From: Agromyces sp. Root81
GTDB taxonomy: Bacteria > Actinomycetota > Actinomycetes > Actinomycetales > Microbacteriaceae
Reading direction: 5' to 3'
DNA: 64,000 nt
Assembly: GCF_001429165.1 (NCBI RefSeq)
Contig: NZ_LMIR01000002.1
Location: 980,662-1,044,661, forward strand
Part shown: piece after piece, positions 14,665 to 23,704 of the stretch
How positions within the stretch are numbered: the first letter of the stretch is position 1
Layout of the letters: every line of letters starts with the position of its first letter
Program-made: the position numbers and the translations under genes
Notes under the pieces: generated by a model
The model's input: only the letters and a program-made list of their open reading frames with translations
Databases searched by the model: none
Told to the model about the DNA's origin: nothing

Positions 14665-16236
14665 ATGAGCAGCATCACCACCGCACCCGACCGCGCCGCG
14701 GCATCCGTCACCGTCGGCACCGGCCCCCTCGGCATCGACGACGTCGTCTCGGTCGCCCGCCACGGGGCATCCGTCGTGCTCGACCCGGCTGCACTCGACG
14801 GCGTGGCCGCGAGCCGCGCGATCGTCGAGGGCCTCGCCGCCGACCCCGAGCCGCACTACGGCATCTCGACGGGCTTCGGCGCGCTCGCCACGACCTTCAT
14901 CGCCGAGGACCGCCGCGCCCAGCTGCAGGCGAGCCTCGTGCGTTCGCACGCCGCCGGCTCGGGCGCCGAGGTCGAGCGCGAGGTCGTGCGCGCCCTCATG
15001 CTGCTGCGCCTCTCGACCCTCATGACCGGCCGTACGGGTGTGCGCCGCGAGACCGCTGAGACCTACGCGGCGATCCTCAACGCCGGCATCACCCCCGTCG
15101 TCCGCGAGTACGGCTCGCTCGGATGCTCCGGCGACCTCGCCCCCCTCGCGCACTGCGCGCTCGTGGCGATGGGCGAGGGCGAGGTCCGCGACGCGTCGGG
15201 CGAGACGACGGATGCCGCGAGCGCCCTCGCCGCCGCCGGCATCGCGCCCCTCCACCTCGCCGAGAAGGAGGGCCTCGCCCTCATCAACGGCACCGACGGC
15301 ATGCTCGGCATGCTCGCACTCGCGATCGACGACCTGCGGATGCTGCTGACCACGGCCGACATCGCCGCGGCGATGAGCGTCGAGGGCCTCATGGGCACCG
15401 ATGCCGTCTTCGCCGCCGACCTGCACGCGCTCCGCCCGCAGCGCGGCCAGGCGATCTCCGCGTCGAACCTGCGACGCCTGCTCGCCGGCTCCCCCATCGT
15501 CGCGAGCCACAAGGGCCCCGAGTGCACCCGCGTGCAGGACGCGTACTCGCTGCGCTGCGCACCCCAGGTGCACGGCGCCGCCCGGGACACGCTCGCGCAC
15601 GCGGCATCCGTCGCCGACGCCGAGCTCGCGAGTGCCGTCGACAACCCCGTGCTCACCCTCGACGGGCGCGTCGAGTCGAACGGCAACTTCCACGGCGCGC
15701 CCGTCGCGTACGTGCTCGACTTCCTCGCGATCGCGGTGGCGGATGTCGCGTCGATGAGCGAGCGTCGCACCGACCGGTTCCTCGACCGCGCCCGCAACCA
15801 GGGCCTGCCGCCCTTCCTCGCGCACGAGGTCGGCGTGGACTCGGGCCTCATGATCGCGCAGTACACCGCCGCAGGCATCGTGAGCGAGCTGAAGCGGCTC
15901 GCCGTGCCGGCATCCGTCGACTCGATCCCGTCGTCGGCGATGCAGGAGGACCACGTCTCGATGGGCTGGGCCGCCGCGCGCAAGCTCCGCCGCGCGATCG
16001 ACGGGCTCTCACGGGTGCTCGCGATCGAGGTCATGACCGCCGCTCGTGGGCTCGCACTTCGGACACCGCTCGTGCCTGGCGCCGCGACCGGTGCGGTCGT
16101 CTCGCTCGTCGCGGCGGCCGGCGCCGTGCCGGGGCCCGACCGCTTCCTCTCCCCCGAGATCGAGGCCGTCACGGAGCTCGTGGCTTCGGGCGAGATCGTC
16201 GCACGGGCGAACGCGAGGGCCGGCGTGCTCGCCTGA
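14665..16236 (+). CDS. hutH: Histidine ammonia-lyase
   Basis: The 523-residue enzyme converts L-histidine to urocanate and ammonia, the first step of histidine degradation in the cytoplasm. Diagnostic segments are PHYGISTGFGALA, ALINGTDGMLGM, NGNFHGAPVAY and the prosthetic-group loop GSLGCSGDLAPLAHC. The self-cyclising MIO triad is Cys154-Ser155-Gly156 rather than the usual Ala-Ser-Gly; I believe this variant occurs in other actinobacterial histidases. The ATG at 14665, preceded by CGGAGG, is chosen over an upstream open frame that runs antisense through iclR. The gene is separated from hutU by seven unrelated genes. Confidence 0.95.
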   Translation: MSSITTAPDRAAASVTVGTGPLGIDDVVSVARHGASVVLDPAALDGVAASRAIVEGLAADPEPHYGISTGFGALATTFIAEDRRAQLQASLVRSHAAGSGAEVEREVVRALMLLRLSTLMTGRTGVRRETAETYAAILNAGITPVVREYGSLGCSGDLAPLAHCALVAMGEGEVRDASGETTDAASALAAAGIAPLHLAEKEGLALINGTDGMLGMLALAIDDLRMLLTTADIAAAMSVEGLMGTDAVFAADLHALRPQRGQAISASNLRRLLAGSPIVASHKGPECTRVQDAYSLRCAPQVHGAARDTLAHAASVADAELASAVDNPVLTLDGRVESNGNFHGAPVAYVLDFLAIAVADVASMSERRTDRFLDRARNQGLPPFLAHEVGVDSGLMIAQYTAAGIVSELKRLAVPASVDSIPSSAMQEDHVSMGWAAARKLRRAIDGLSRVLAIEVMTAARGLALRTPLVPGAATGAVVSLVAAAGAVPGPDRFLSPEIEAVTELVASGEIVARANARAGVLA

Positions 16237-16311
16237 GGGGCGCCGGGCGAGGGGCATCCGCTCGCCGGATCATCCGCCCGCGTGCCCGCGGCATCCAGCT
16301 CGGCTGACGAC

Positions 16312-16349
16312 CATGTTCGCCGCAGCGGTCTTCCGCTGCGGCGAACATG
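16312..16349. terminator. Perfect 17-bp stem, bidirectional terminator
   Basis: CATGTTCGCCGCAGCGG pairs perfectly with CCGCTGCGGCGAACATG across a TCTT loop, between the convergent hutH and ABC-permease genes. It has no T-run on either side, as is common for terminators of high-GC actinobacteria. Confidence 0.8.
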
Positions 16350-16356
16350 GATCCCG

Positions 16357-17604
16357 TCAGGGTGCGGTGAGCGCTTCACTGGGCGCGAGGCGAGCCGCCC
16401 GTATCGCGGGGTAGAGCCCGGCGATGCCACCGACCACGACGGTCGCGATCATGCCGCCGAGCGACGCCCATCCGGGCACCAGGGTCGGCCACCCCTGCGT
16501 GGACGCGTAGAGGGTCGTGGCGATCACCCCGATCACAACCCCGGCGAGACCTCCGAAGGAGGCCAGGAGCAACGATTCGCTGAAGAACTGCAGTCGGATG
16601 TTGCCCCTCGTCGCGCCGAGCGCTCGGCGCAGACCGACTTCACCGCGCCGTTCGAGAACGGAGATCACCATCGTGTTGGCGACGCCGACCCCGCCGACGA
16701 GCAGTCCCACGGCACCCACGCCGAGCAGCAGTCCCGTGAAGGCCTGATCCGCGGCCGCTGCTGCATTCAGTGCATCCGATGGCCGCGAGACCTTGACCTC
16801 GTTCGGCGCCGCAGGGTTCGCCGTCGCCGCGAGCACATCGCGCACCGCGGCGACCTGGTCGTCGGCGGTGCGGGTGAAGATCTCGGTCGGATGCCCGTCG
16901 AACCCGGCCAGCGATGCGGCCGCAGGCCATCCGACGAGTGCCGCGGTGTCGAGTTTGTCGGCGAGGACGACGGGATCGAGGATCCCGACGACGGTGAACA
17001 TCTCGCCGCCGACGCGGACCTGCACGTCGGGGCCCGCCCGATCGATTCCGAGTTGGGCGGCAGTGGTGCTCCCGAGCACGACAGCCGGGTAGTTCGCGGT
17101 CGCCGCGTTCAGCCAGCTACCGTCGGCGACCGTCGCCCCGAGCGTCTTCAGCAGGTCCAGGTCGGCAGCATAGGTGCCGATGCCGCCCGATTCCTCAACC
17201 GGAATGAGGTCGCTGCGGTACACCTTCGCGGTGCTGGCACCGATCGCCGAGACATCCGTCACCGGGCGGATCCGTTCGATCATCTCGGGGGCGTTGGTCG
17301 GCAGCGGGGTCGCCTTGCCGAAGAGATCCTGGCCGGTGCTCACGGTGAGCAGGTTCGTGCCGAGCCGCTCGAGCTGCTGCTGGAGCTGCGCCTGCCCCGA
17401 CGTCGAGATGCCGACCACGGCCACCATCGCGGCGATGCCGATGGCGATTCCGAGCGCCGAGAGCACCGCCCGCATCGGCCGTGCCCACAGCCCGACGCTG
17501 CCGAGCCGTACCAGGTCGCGTGCGCTGAGCCGCGCCGGCCTGAGCGACGCGACCCGGTCGTCGGGAATATCACGGACGTCGGCGCGCGTTCGCCTGACCT
17601 TCAT
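16357..17604 (-). CDS. MacB/FtsX-type ABC transporter permease
   Basis: The 415-residue permease begins with a short cytoplasmic segment and a first TM helix ([24 protein letters not shown]). A large extracytoplasmic MacB-type domain (about residues 65-280) and three C-terminal TM helices follow. The signature [25 protein letters not shown] precedes the last two helices. It is the membrane part of a tripartite-like system with the upstream ATPase and adaptor, and its ATG overlaps the ATPase stop (ATGA). MacB-type systems usually export peptides or lipoproteins or act in envelope stress. Substrate unknown. Confidence 0.9.
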   Translation of the reverse strand: MKVRRTRADVRDIPDDRVASLRPARLSARDLVRLGSVGLWARPMRAVLSALGIAIGIAAMVAVVGISTSGQAQLQQQLERLGTNLLTVSTGQDLFGKATPLPTNAPEMIERIRPVTDVSAIGASTAKVYRSDLIPVEESGGIGTYAADLDLLKTLGATVADGSWLNAATANYPAVVLGSTTAAQLGIDRAGPDVQVRVGGEMFTVVGILDPVVLADKLDTAALVGWPAAASLAGFDGHPTEIFTRTADDQVAAVRDVLAATANPAAPNEVKVSRPSDALNAAAAADQAFTGLLLGVGAVGLLVGGVGVANTMVISVLERRGEVGLRRALGATRGNIRLQFFSESLLLASFGGLAGVVIGVIATTLYASTQGWPTLVPGWASLGGMIATVVVGGIAGLYPAIRAARLAPSEALTAP

Positions 17605-18299
17605 CGTGTTCGTCCTTCCGCGGTCGCACCGTGGCCGTCGTCGCCGATGATCTCGCCGTCGCGGATCTGGATGTTCCGCGGCGCACTCGCGGCGAGGTCC
17701 CGGTCGTGAGTGATCAGGAGCACCGTGGTGCCCTCCCGGTTGAGCTCCTCGAGCAGCGCCATCACCTCGGCTCCCGCGACCGAGTCCAGGTTTCCCGTGG
17801 GTTCGTCAGCCAGGAGGATCGATGGCGAACCAGCGGTCGCGCGGGCGACGGCGACGCGTTGCCGTTCACCGCCCGAGAGTTCATGCGGTCGGTGCCCGAC
17901 GCGGTGCCCGAGCCCGACGCGGTCGAGCGCCGTCGCGGCGAGTTCGCGTCGCCTGGCCGGCCCGATGCCCTGGTAGAGCATTCCGTCGGCCACATTGTCG
18001 AGTGCGCTGACTCCTGGCGCGAGGTGGAACTGTTGGAAGACGAATCCGATGCGCTGGGCGCGAAGCGCCGAGAGCTGCGCGTCGCTGAGCGTGGCGACGT
18101 CGTGCCCGTCGATGCGGACGATGCCGGATGTCGGGCGATCGAGCGTGCCCATGAGCTGCAGGAGCGTCGACTTGCCGGACCCGGACGGACCGATGATCGC
18201 GGCGAACTCCCCCCGACGCACCCGCAGGCTCGCCCCACGCAACGCCGCGAGATCGCCGTACTCCTTGCGCACGCCCTCGAGTTCGATGATCTCGCTCAT
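17601..18299 (-). CDS. ABC transporter ATP-binding protein (MacB/LolD type)
   Basis: The 232-residue ATPase has Walker [11 protein letters not shown]-loop FVFQQFHL, signature [14 protein letters not shown], Walker [13 protein letters not shown] and the switch His in [10 protein letters not shown], all intact. The LDRPTSG and PTGNLD features place it with MacB/LolD-class ATPases that drive FtsX-like permeases. It is coupled by ATGA overlaps to the adaptor gene before it and the permease gene after it. Confidence 0.93.
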   Translation of the reverse strand: MSEIIELEGVRKEYGDLAALRGASLRVRRGEFAAIIGPSGSGKSTLLQLMGTLDRPTSGIVRIDGHDVATLSDAQLSALRAQRIGFVFQQFHLAPGVSALDNVADGMLYQGIGPARRRELAATALDRVGLGHRVGHRPHELSGGERQRVAVARATAGSPSILLADEPTGNLDSVAGAEVMALLEELNREGTTVLLITHDRDLAASAPRNIQIRDGEIIGDDGHGATAEGRTR

Positions 18300-19423
18300 G
18301 AGGACGGCACCACGACCTTCGTGCCTTCGGCGATCCCGTCGCCGCTCACCTCGACCAGACCGTTCGCGAACAGCCCGGTCTCCACGCCGACGAGCTTGCC
18401 CTTGCCCTTCCCCTTCGAGTCGACCACCTCGACGGCGTAGCCGCCCTCGGCGAGCGCCAGGAGCGCATTGACCGGCACGGCGAGAACGTCGTCCCGGCGT
18501 TCGGCGGTGAAGGCGATCTTGGCGGTGGATGCGCCGGCCACCGTGATCGCCGCGGGATCATCGGGTTTCACGGTCACCTTGAGGGTGGTGGTCTTCTGGC
18601 CTTGGGCATCGTTCGTGACGACACTCTCGATCGAGGCCACGGTGCCGGGAACAGCCTGACCGTCTGGGAGCGTCACCGTGACCGCGGACCCGATGACCGC
18701 GTAGCCTGACTCGGACGACTGGAGATCGACGGTGGCGGTGCGCTCGCGACTCGACACGGTGAGCAGCTCTGCGCCGCCGGAAGAATCACCGAGCGCAGCC
18801 GAACGCGCGGTGACCTGCACGGGGCCGGCGGCGTAGTGCACGAAGTCGGACGTGACGACCCCGGTCTTCTCGACGCCGAGGTCCTTCTGCCACTTCTCGA
18901 CCGCTTCTGCCGTCGCCGACCTGTACTTGGTGTCCACGTCGAATCCGGTGTAGCCGAGCGCGGCGAGGTTCTCCTCGAACTGCCGCACGTCGTCGCCCTC
19001 GACGCCCGGTTCCAAGGTCCGGTAGGCGGGGATGCCTCCGTAGAGCATCACCGTGGGCGTTTGGTCCACCTTCACCAGCACGCCACCCCGCTCGATCGTG
19101 GATCCCAGGTCGGGGAGCCACGTCACCGTTCCGGCTGCGCCACGGATCTTCGACTCCGCGGCATAGGCGAGCGCACCCGTCTTCTCGGTCGTCTCCACGA
19201 GGGTCTGCTTCGTCACCTCGGCCGTATCGGGCTTCGCCGCGGTCTCCGCGGCGGCGGTGTCGCTGAACCCGAACCCCCGCGCAGCGGCGATCGTCAAGCC
19301 CACGCCGGCGACAAGCACGATCGCGCCGAGGATGAACGGCCACCGTCGGAGCGCGGTCGATCGCGATCCATGCTCGCCGCGCGGCTCGATCGCTCCCTGA
19401 TCCGGGGTGTCGCGCCGTATCAC
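18296..19423 (-). CDS. Membrane-fusion adaptor with peptidoglycan-binding domain
   Basis: The 375-residue protein has an N-terminal signal anchor ([19 protein letters not shown]), a lipoyl/HlyD-like first part, a peptidoglycan-binding-1 type helical repeat ([19 protein letters not shown]...[11 protein letters not shown]) and a C-terminal beta-barrel of the efflux-adaptor kind ([22 protein letters not shown]). I prefer the GTG at 19421-19423: AGGGGA lies upstream and it overlaps the stop of the preceding lipoprotein gene (GTGA). The in-frame ATG 30 bases upstream is possible. In Gram-positives such adaptors link a MacB-type transporter to the wall. Confidence 0.85.
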   Translation of the reverse strand: MIRRDTPDQGAIEPRGEHGSRSTALRRWPFILGAIVLVAGVGLTIAAARGFGFSDTAAAETAAKPDTAEVTKQTLVETTEKTGALAYAAESKIRGAAGTVTWLPDLGSTIERGGVLVKVDQTPTVMLYGGIPAYRTLEPGVEGDDVRQFEENLAALGYTGFDVDTKYRSATAEAVEKWQKDLGVEKTGVVTSDFVHYAAGPVQVTARSAALGDSSGGAELLTVSSRERTATVDLQSSESGYAVIGSAVTVTLPDGQAVPGTVASIESVVTNDAQGQKTTTLKVTVKPDDPAAITVAGASTAKIAFTAERRDDVLAVPVNALLALAEGGYAVEVVDSKGKGKGKLVGVETGLFANGLVEVSGDGIAEGTKVVVPSS

Positions 19424-19941
19424 TTCGAGTCCCCTGAGAGCTGCTCCGCGCACGTCTTGTCCGCCTGCTTGAACTCCTGGCTGTCAGGGTTGATGCCCTC
19501 AGGGAGATTGAGCGTTCCGTCCGCATCCGGGTCGGGGAAGTTCGGCAGTCCGTTCTCCCGCATGCACGCCGCGAACTTCTTGAATTGCTCGGCCGCAGCG
19601 GCGCTCTCGCCCGCCGGGGGAGTTCCCAGATACTTCTGGCACGACTTCATCGCTGCGTCGAGCGTCGACTTATCGGTGGCTGGGATATTGAAGCTCGGGT
19701 TGTTCGGGTCGGGGTCGGGCATGTTCACCCCGTTCTCTCGCATGCACGCCGCGAACTTCAAGAGGTCCCCCTCTGTTCCCTCACTGGACTTCGGTGATTC
19801 GCTCGCGGCGGGTTTCGAGTCCTTGTCGCCGAGCGAGGCGACATCGTTCCCAGCCGAGGTGGCGCACCCGCTCAGCGCGAGCGCACCGAGTAGTGCGAGC
19901 ACGGCCACCCCACCGCCCATCAGCTTGCGTACGCGATTCAT
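19420..19941 (-). CDS. Lipoprotein with duplicated CMREN motif
   Basis: A 173-residue predicted lipoprotein with signal peptide and lipobox LSGC (Cys at about residue 26). The mature part contains two copies of the same unit: FAACMRENG-(V/L)-(N)-x-PDPD, followed about 30 residues later by a second Cys (KSCQKYL and KTCAEQL). The four Cys suggest two disulfide-bridged repeats. I do not recognise a function. It is the first gene of the coupled lipoprotein-adaptor-ATPase-permease operon, so it is probably a substrate-binding or sensory component of that system, and the divergent two-component system is a likely controller. Confidence 0.8.
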   Translation of the reverse strand: MNRVRKLMGGGVAVLALLGALALSGCATSAGNDVASLGDKDSKPAASESPKSSEGTEGDLLKFAACMRENGVNMPDPDPNNPSFNIPATDKSTLDAAMKSCQKYLGTPPAGESAAAAEQFKKFAACMRENGLPNFPDPDADGTLNLPEGINPDSQEFKQADKTCAEQLSGDSK

Positions 19942-20103
19942 CGTTCCTCCTTGATTGCTTCGTTGGGACTCACGGCTCGAGCCGACCCGGCCGTAAGAGC
20001 GTGAGGCCCCGTCTGTCTTTCAACGGAATCAAGACGGGCGTTTCCCCAGCGTCACCGATCTCGCTAACGCCCCGGTAACACGCGCGCGAGAGAGAATGTT
20101 CGA

Positions 20104-20760
20104 ATGCGAATCCTGGTCGCGGAAGACGAGCCCATGCTGGCGAAGGCCGTCGCGGAGTGGCTGCGCGATGCGGCGCACGCCGTCGACGTGGTCGGCGACG
20201 GGGCGTCCGCACTGGAGCGCGTCGGGGTCAACGACTACGACCTCGTGGTGCTCGATCGCGACCTGCCCGTGGTGCATGGCGATGAGGTGTGCCGCCAGAT
20301 CGCGGCATCCGAGTCCTCACCCCGGGTGTTGATGTTGACCGCAGCCGGGAGCCTCGAAGACCGGGTCATGGGATTGGCACTCGGCGCCGACGACTACCTC
20401 CCGAAGCCGTTCGCCTTCGCCGAGCTCGGCGCCCGTGCCGCGGCACTCGGCCGTCGCTCCCGATCGGCGGCCCCGCCGGTCCTGGAGCGCGCGGGGATCC
20501 GCGTCGACACCCACCGTCGCGAGGTGATTCGCGACGGCCGATACGTGCCGCTCTCGAAGAAGGAGTTCGCCGTACTCGTCGAACTCCTCCTCGCCGATGG
20601 CGGCTACGTCTCAGCTGAGCAGCTCCTCGAGAAGGCCTGGGACGAGCACATCGACCCGTTCACCGGCGTGGTGCGGATCACGATCCTGAAACTGCGGCGC
20701 AAACTCGGCGAGCCTGCGATCATCGAGACCGAGCCGGGCGTCGGATACCGAATCCGATGA
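20104..20760 (+). CDS. OmpR-family response regulator
   Basis: The protein has 218 residues. The receiver domain has the acidic pair in VAEDEP, phospho-acceptor Asp51 in LVVLDRDLP and the Lys in DDYLPKPF. The C-terminal winged helix has LSKKEFAVLVELL and RITILKLRRKL. It overlaps the kinase gene by four bases (ATGA) and is divergent from the lipoprotein/ABC operon across 162 bases, which makes that operon the most likely target. Confidence 0.93.
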   Translation: MRILVAEDEPMLAKAVAEWLRDAAHAVDVVGDGASALERVGVNDYDLVVLDRDLPVVHGDEVCRQIAASESSPRVLMLTAAGSLEDRVMGLALGADDYLPKPFAFAELGARAAALGRRSRSAAPPVLERAGIRVDTHRREVIRDGRYVPLSKKEFAVLVELLLADGGYVSAEQLLEKAWDEHIDPFTGVVRITILKLRRKLGEPAIIETEPGVGYRIR

Positions 20761-21992
20761 AACGGTTCCGCATCCCGCTGCGCGCTCGATTGACGCTGGT
20801 CTACGGCGCGATGTTCCTCATCGCCGGCGCGGTCGCGGTCGGAGTCACCTGGGCGTTGGTTCGCCAGCAACTCATCGTGAGCACCGTCGAGTTCGTCGGC
20901 CCGTTCGATCCCGCGATTCTCTCGAATGTCGCGCCGACTGCGACCCCGACGCCTGGTGCCGCTCCGACCCCGACCGATCCGTTCATCTCCGGGATCTTCA
21001 CAGACGGCGAGTTCGCCCGTGAGATCGAAGCCCTCCGCGACGAAGCACTCGCCGCCATCGTCACTCAGGGGATGATCGCCGTCGTACTCGTCGGTGCACT
21101 CGCTGCGTGGCTCGGCTGGCTCGTCACCGGTCGGATGCTCCGCCCCATCAGCACGATCACCGACACAGCGCGCCGGATCGCCGAGTCGCCCGATGCCGAC
21201 CGCCGCATGCACGAGCGCATCGGGTTGACGGGACCCCGAGACGAGATCACCGAACTCGCCGACACCTTCGACGGCATGCTCGCCCGGCTCGACACGAGCT
21301 TCGACGCGCAGCGGCGGTTCATCGCGAACGCATCCCACGAGCTGCGCACCCCGCTCACGCTGAACCGCGCCCTGCTCGAGGTGTCGATGCATCGACCGGA
21401 TGCCTCGTCCGACGTCAAGCTCCTGGGCGAGACGCTGCTCGAGGTCAACGCCCGCCACGAGCGTCTCATCGACGGGCTCCTGCTGCTGGCGCGCTCGGAG
21501 CGAGAGCTGCCGGAGAGCCGCTTCGTCGACCTCGCCGACGTCGTGGAGCACGTGGGCGGCGACGGCGTGGCCGACGAGTCCGGCGTGACCGTCGAGCTCG
21601 TCACCGGCGAGGCGCCGACATCGGGCGACCCCGTGCTGCTCGAGCACCTCGTGCGCAACCTGCTCGAGAACGGCGTGCGGCACAACGTGCCCGAGGGCGG
21701 ATGGGTCCGCGTCGAGACCCGCACCGACGCCGACGGACGCGCGGCGCTCGAGGTGTCGAACAGCGGGCCGGTGGTGCCGCCGTACGAGCTCGGCAGCCTG
21801 TTCGAGCCGTTCCGTCGGCTCGAGGGCGAGCGCATGGCTGAGGTCCGTGGTGTGGGCCTCGGCCTCTCCGTCGTGCGCTCGATCGTGCAGGCGCATGACG
21901 GCGAAGTCGCCCTCGCAGCACGCCCTGAAGGCGGGCTCGTCGTCACCGTCACCCTGCCCGGCGAATCCTACGGCGACGCACGGATCGAGTAG
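20757..21992 (+). CDS. Sensor histidine kinase
   Basis: The 411-residue kinase has TM1 (about residues 12-34), an extracytoplasmic loop of about 70 residues with a Pro/Thr-rich stretch (TPTPGAAPTPTDP), TM2 (about 100-122), HAMP, the H-box RRFIANASHELRTPL, the N-box LVRNLLENGVRHN and G-boxes ending in GVGLGLSVVRSIV. It is cognate to the preceding response regulator by coupling. The extracytoplasmic loop is short, so it may sense the membrane, as in envelope- or antibiotic-stress kinases next to MacB-like transporters. Confidence 0.93.
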   Translation: MKRFRIPLRARLTLVYGAMFLIAGAVAVGVTWALVRQQLIVSTVEFVGPFDPAILSNVAPTATPTPGAAPTPTDPFISGIFTDGEFAREIEALRDEALAAIVTQGMIAVVLVGALAAWLGWLVTGRMLRPISTITDTARRIAESPDADRRMHERIGLTGPRDEITELADTFDGMLARLDTSFDAQRRFIANASHELRTPLTLNRALLEVSMHRPDASSDVKLLGETLLEVNARHERLIDGLLLLARSERELPESRFVDLADVVEHVGGDGVADESGVTVELVTGEAPTSGDPVLLEHLVRNLLENGVRHNVPEGGWVRVETRTDADGRAALEVSNSGPVVPPYELGSLFEPFRRLEGERMAEVRGVGLGLSVVRSIVQAHDGEVALAARPEGGLVVTVTLPGESYGDARIE

Positions 21993-22162
21993 CTCCTCAT
22001 GCGCCTGCTGGCCGGCGACCCCTCACGAGCGCGCCCGGATGTGGCCCGAATGTGCCCCGAACGGGGCGCGAGATCCGCGCGTTCAGGTGTTGTGCCGTCA
22101 TGCCTGCGCTGAGAGACTGAGGGAGACGTCGGCCCCCGAAGCCGGCCCGCGAACGGAACCCT

Positions 22163-23620
22163 ATGTCGCTGATGCAACGATTGCCCGGTCTGCACGACCC
22201 GTTCCGAGTGCGACGCACTCGGCCCGACGGATACGCCCTCGCCGCGGCAGCCGCCGTCATCGTGCTCGGCATCTCCGGCATCACCACGGCCTCGGCCGAA
22301 GAGGTCGTCGCGACGGATGCCGCAGTGGCGACGTCCGAGACGACGGACACGGGTGCGGCGACAACCGAGCCGACGGATCCCGCCGAGCCGACGGACACCA
22401 CCGAGCCGACCCCTGAGCCGACCGAGACGCCGACCCCGACGCCTGAACCGACGCCGACGCCGACGCCGACGCCCGAGCCGACTCCGGAACCGACGCCGAC
22501 CCCGACACCGACCCCGACCCCGACACCGACCCCGACGGACCCGCCGACGCAGACTCCTCCGCCGACCACCGAAGCCCCCGCGCCCTCCGCGCCGGTCGTC
22601 GCCCCGCTGCTCATCGGCAGCGGCCCGTACGCTCGCATCTCGACGGGTGTCGACCCGCAGGTCGGCTCGCTGCTCGCGGCGCGCACCGCACTCGATCGCG
22701 CGACGGCCGCACTCCGCACGGCCGAAGCCGAGCTCGAGACCGCCCAGTCGACCCGGGCCGTCGCCCGCACCCTCGCCACGCAACTGCAGGCGCAGGCCGA
22801 CGAGGCCCGTTCCGACGCCGACGCCGCGGCCGCCGTCGCATTCGCCGCCTCCCGCGGCGGCGACACGTCGCTCACGTCGATGGGCGCGGTCTTCGGCTCC
22901 GGCAAAGACCTGCTCGCCGGACTCGGCGGCGTCGCCCGCGTCGAACAGATCACCGGCGATGCCGAGAAGCTGCAGAAGATCGCCGAGAAGCGGGCCGACG
23001 AGGCCGTCACCGCCGAAGAGCGTGCCGCCGCAGCCTGGGCCGATGTCGACGCCGTGCCGGTCGAGGCCGCAGAAGCCGCAGTGGCCGAGGCCGAGCGTGC
23101 CGTGGCCTCCGCCCGCGACGACCTCTCCGGCCTTCGTGCCCGCGTCGCCGCATCGAGCGTCACCCTCATCGATTCCCTCCCGCGCGATGCCGGACAGCTG
23201 AGCGAGCAGGGCTGGGCTCCCCCGGTCTCCGGTCGCCAGACCGACGGCTTCGGTCCGCGTCCGAACAAGCCGCTGGCGGGCGTCAACGATTTCCACCGCG
23301 GCACGGATGTCGCGGCGAGCTGCGGCTCGCCCGTGTTCGCCGCCACCGGGGGCGTCGTCGTCGAGGCCCGCCCGAGCGGCAGCTACGGCAACTGGATCCT
23401 GCTCGATCACGGCGCCGGCGTCTCGACCGGGTACGCGCACCTCACCGACGGCGGCATCCTCGTGAGCCCCGGCGAGACGGTCGCGGCCGGGCAGCTCATC
23501 GGCGCCGTCGGCAGCACGGGCGCCTCGACCGGATGCCACCTGCACTTCGAGGTGCGACTCGACGGCACCGCTGTCGATGCCGTCCCGTTCATGGCCGCGC
23601 GCGGCATCAAGCTCGGCTAG
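22163..23620 (+). CDS. Secreted M23-family peptidoglycan endopeptidase
   Basis: The protein has 485 residues. An N-terminal signal/anchor helix ([16 protein letters not shown]) is followed by a Pro-Thr-Glu repeat region (about residues 60-135, encoded by near-perfect CCGACNCCG repeats) that should act as a wall-spanning linker. An Ala-rich coiled coil follows (about 165-330), then a LytM domain with the zinc motifs HRGTDVA, GYAHL and HLHFEVR, all intact. It cleaves peptide cross-bridges or activates other wall hydrolases; the coiled coil plus LytM resembles NlpD/EnvC/RipA-partner organisation. It lies between the two-component system and hutU. Confidence 0.9.
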   Translation: MSLMQRLPGLHDPFRVRRTRPDGYALAAAAAVIVLGISGITTASAEEVVATDAAVATSETTDTGAATTEPTDPAEPTDTTEPTPEPTETPTPTPEPTPTPTPTPEPTPEPTPTPTPTPTPTPTPTDPPTQTPPPTTEAPAPSAPVVAPLLIGSGPYARISTGVDPQVGSLLAARTALDRATAALRTAEAELETAQSTRAVARTLATQLQAQADEARSDADAAAAVAFAASRGGDTSLTSMGAVFGSGKDLLAGLGGVARVEQITGDAEKLQKIAEKRADEAVTAEERAAAAWADVDAVPVEAAEAAVAEAERAVASARDDLSGLRARVAASSVTLIDSLPRDAGQLSEQGWAPPVSGRQTDGFGPRPNKPLAGVNDFHRGTDVAASCGSPVFAATGGVVVEARPSGSYGNWILLDHGAGVSTGYAHLTDGGILVSPGETVAAGQLIGAVGSTGASTGCHLHFEVRLDGTAVDAVPFMAARGIKLG

Positions 23621-23634
23621 CTCCCAGGGCATTC

Positions 23635-23650
23635 GTCTGGCATCCCAGAC
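23635..23650. promoter_or_regulatory. hut operator 2 (hutU)
   Basis: GTCTGGCATCCCAGAC is a dyad 54 bases upstream of the hutU ATG and the best copy of the hut motif. Confidence 0.72.
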
Positions 23651-23704
23651 GCCGCCCCTGCGACATCCGTTGTCGGTGCCCGCGCGGTGCGCGAGCATCG
23701 GAGC

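Noticed and set aside
22400..22560. CRISPR-like regular short repeats
   Set aside because: In-frame CCGACNCCG repeats coding for a Pro-Thr-Glu linker of the M23 peptidase; no spacers.
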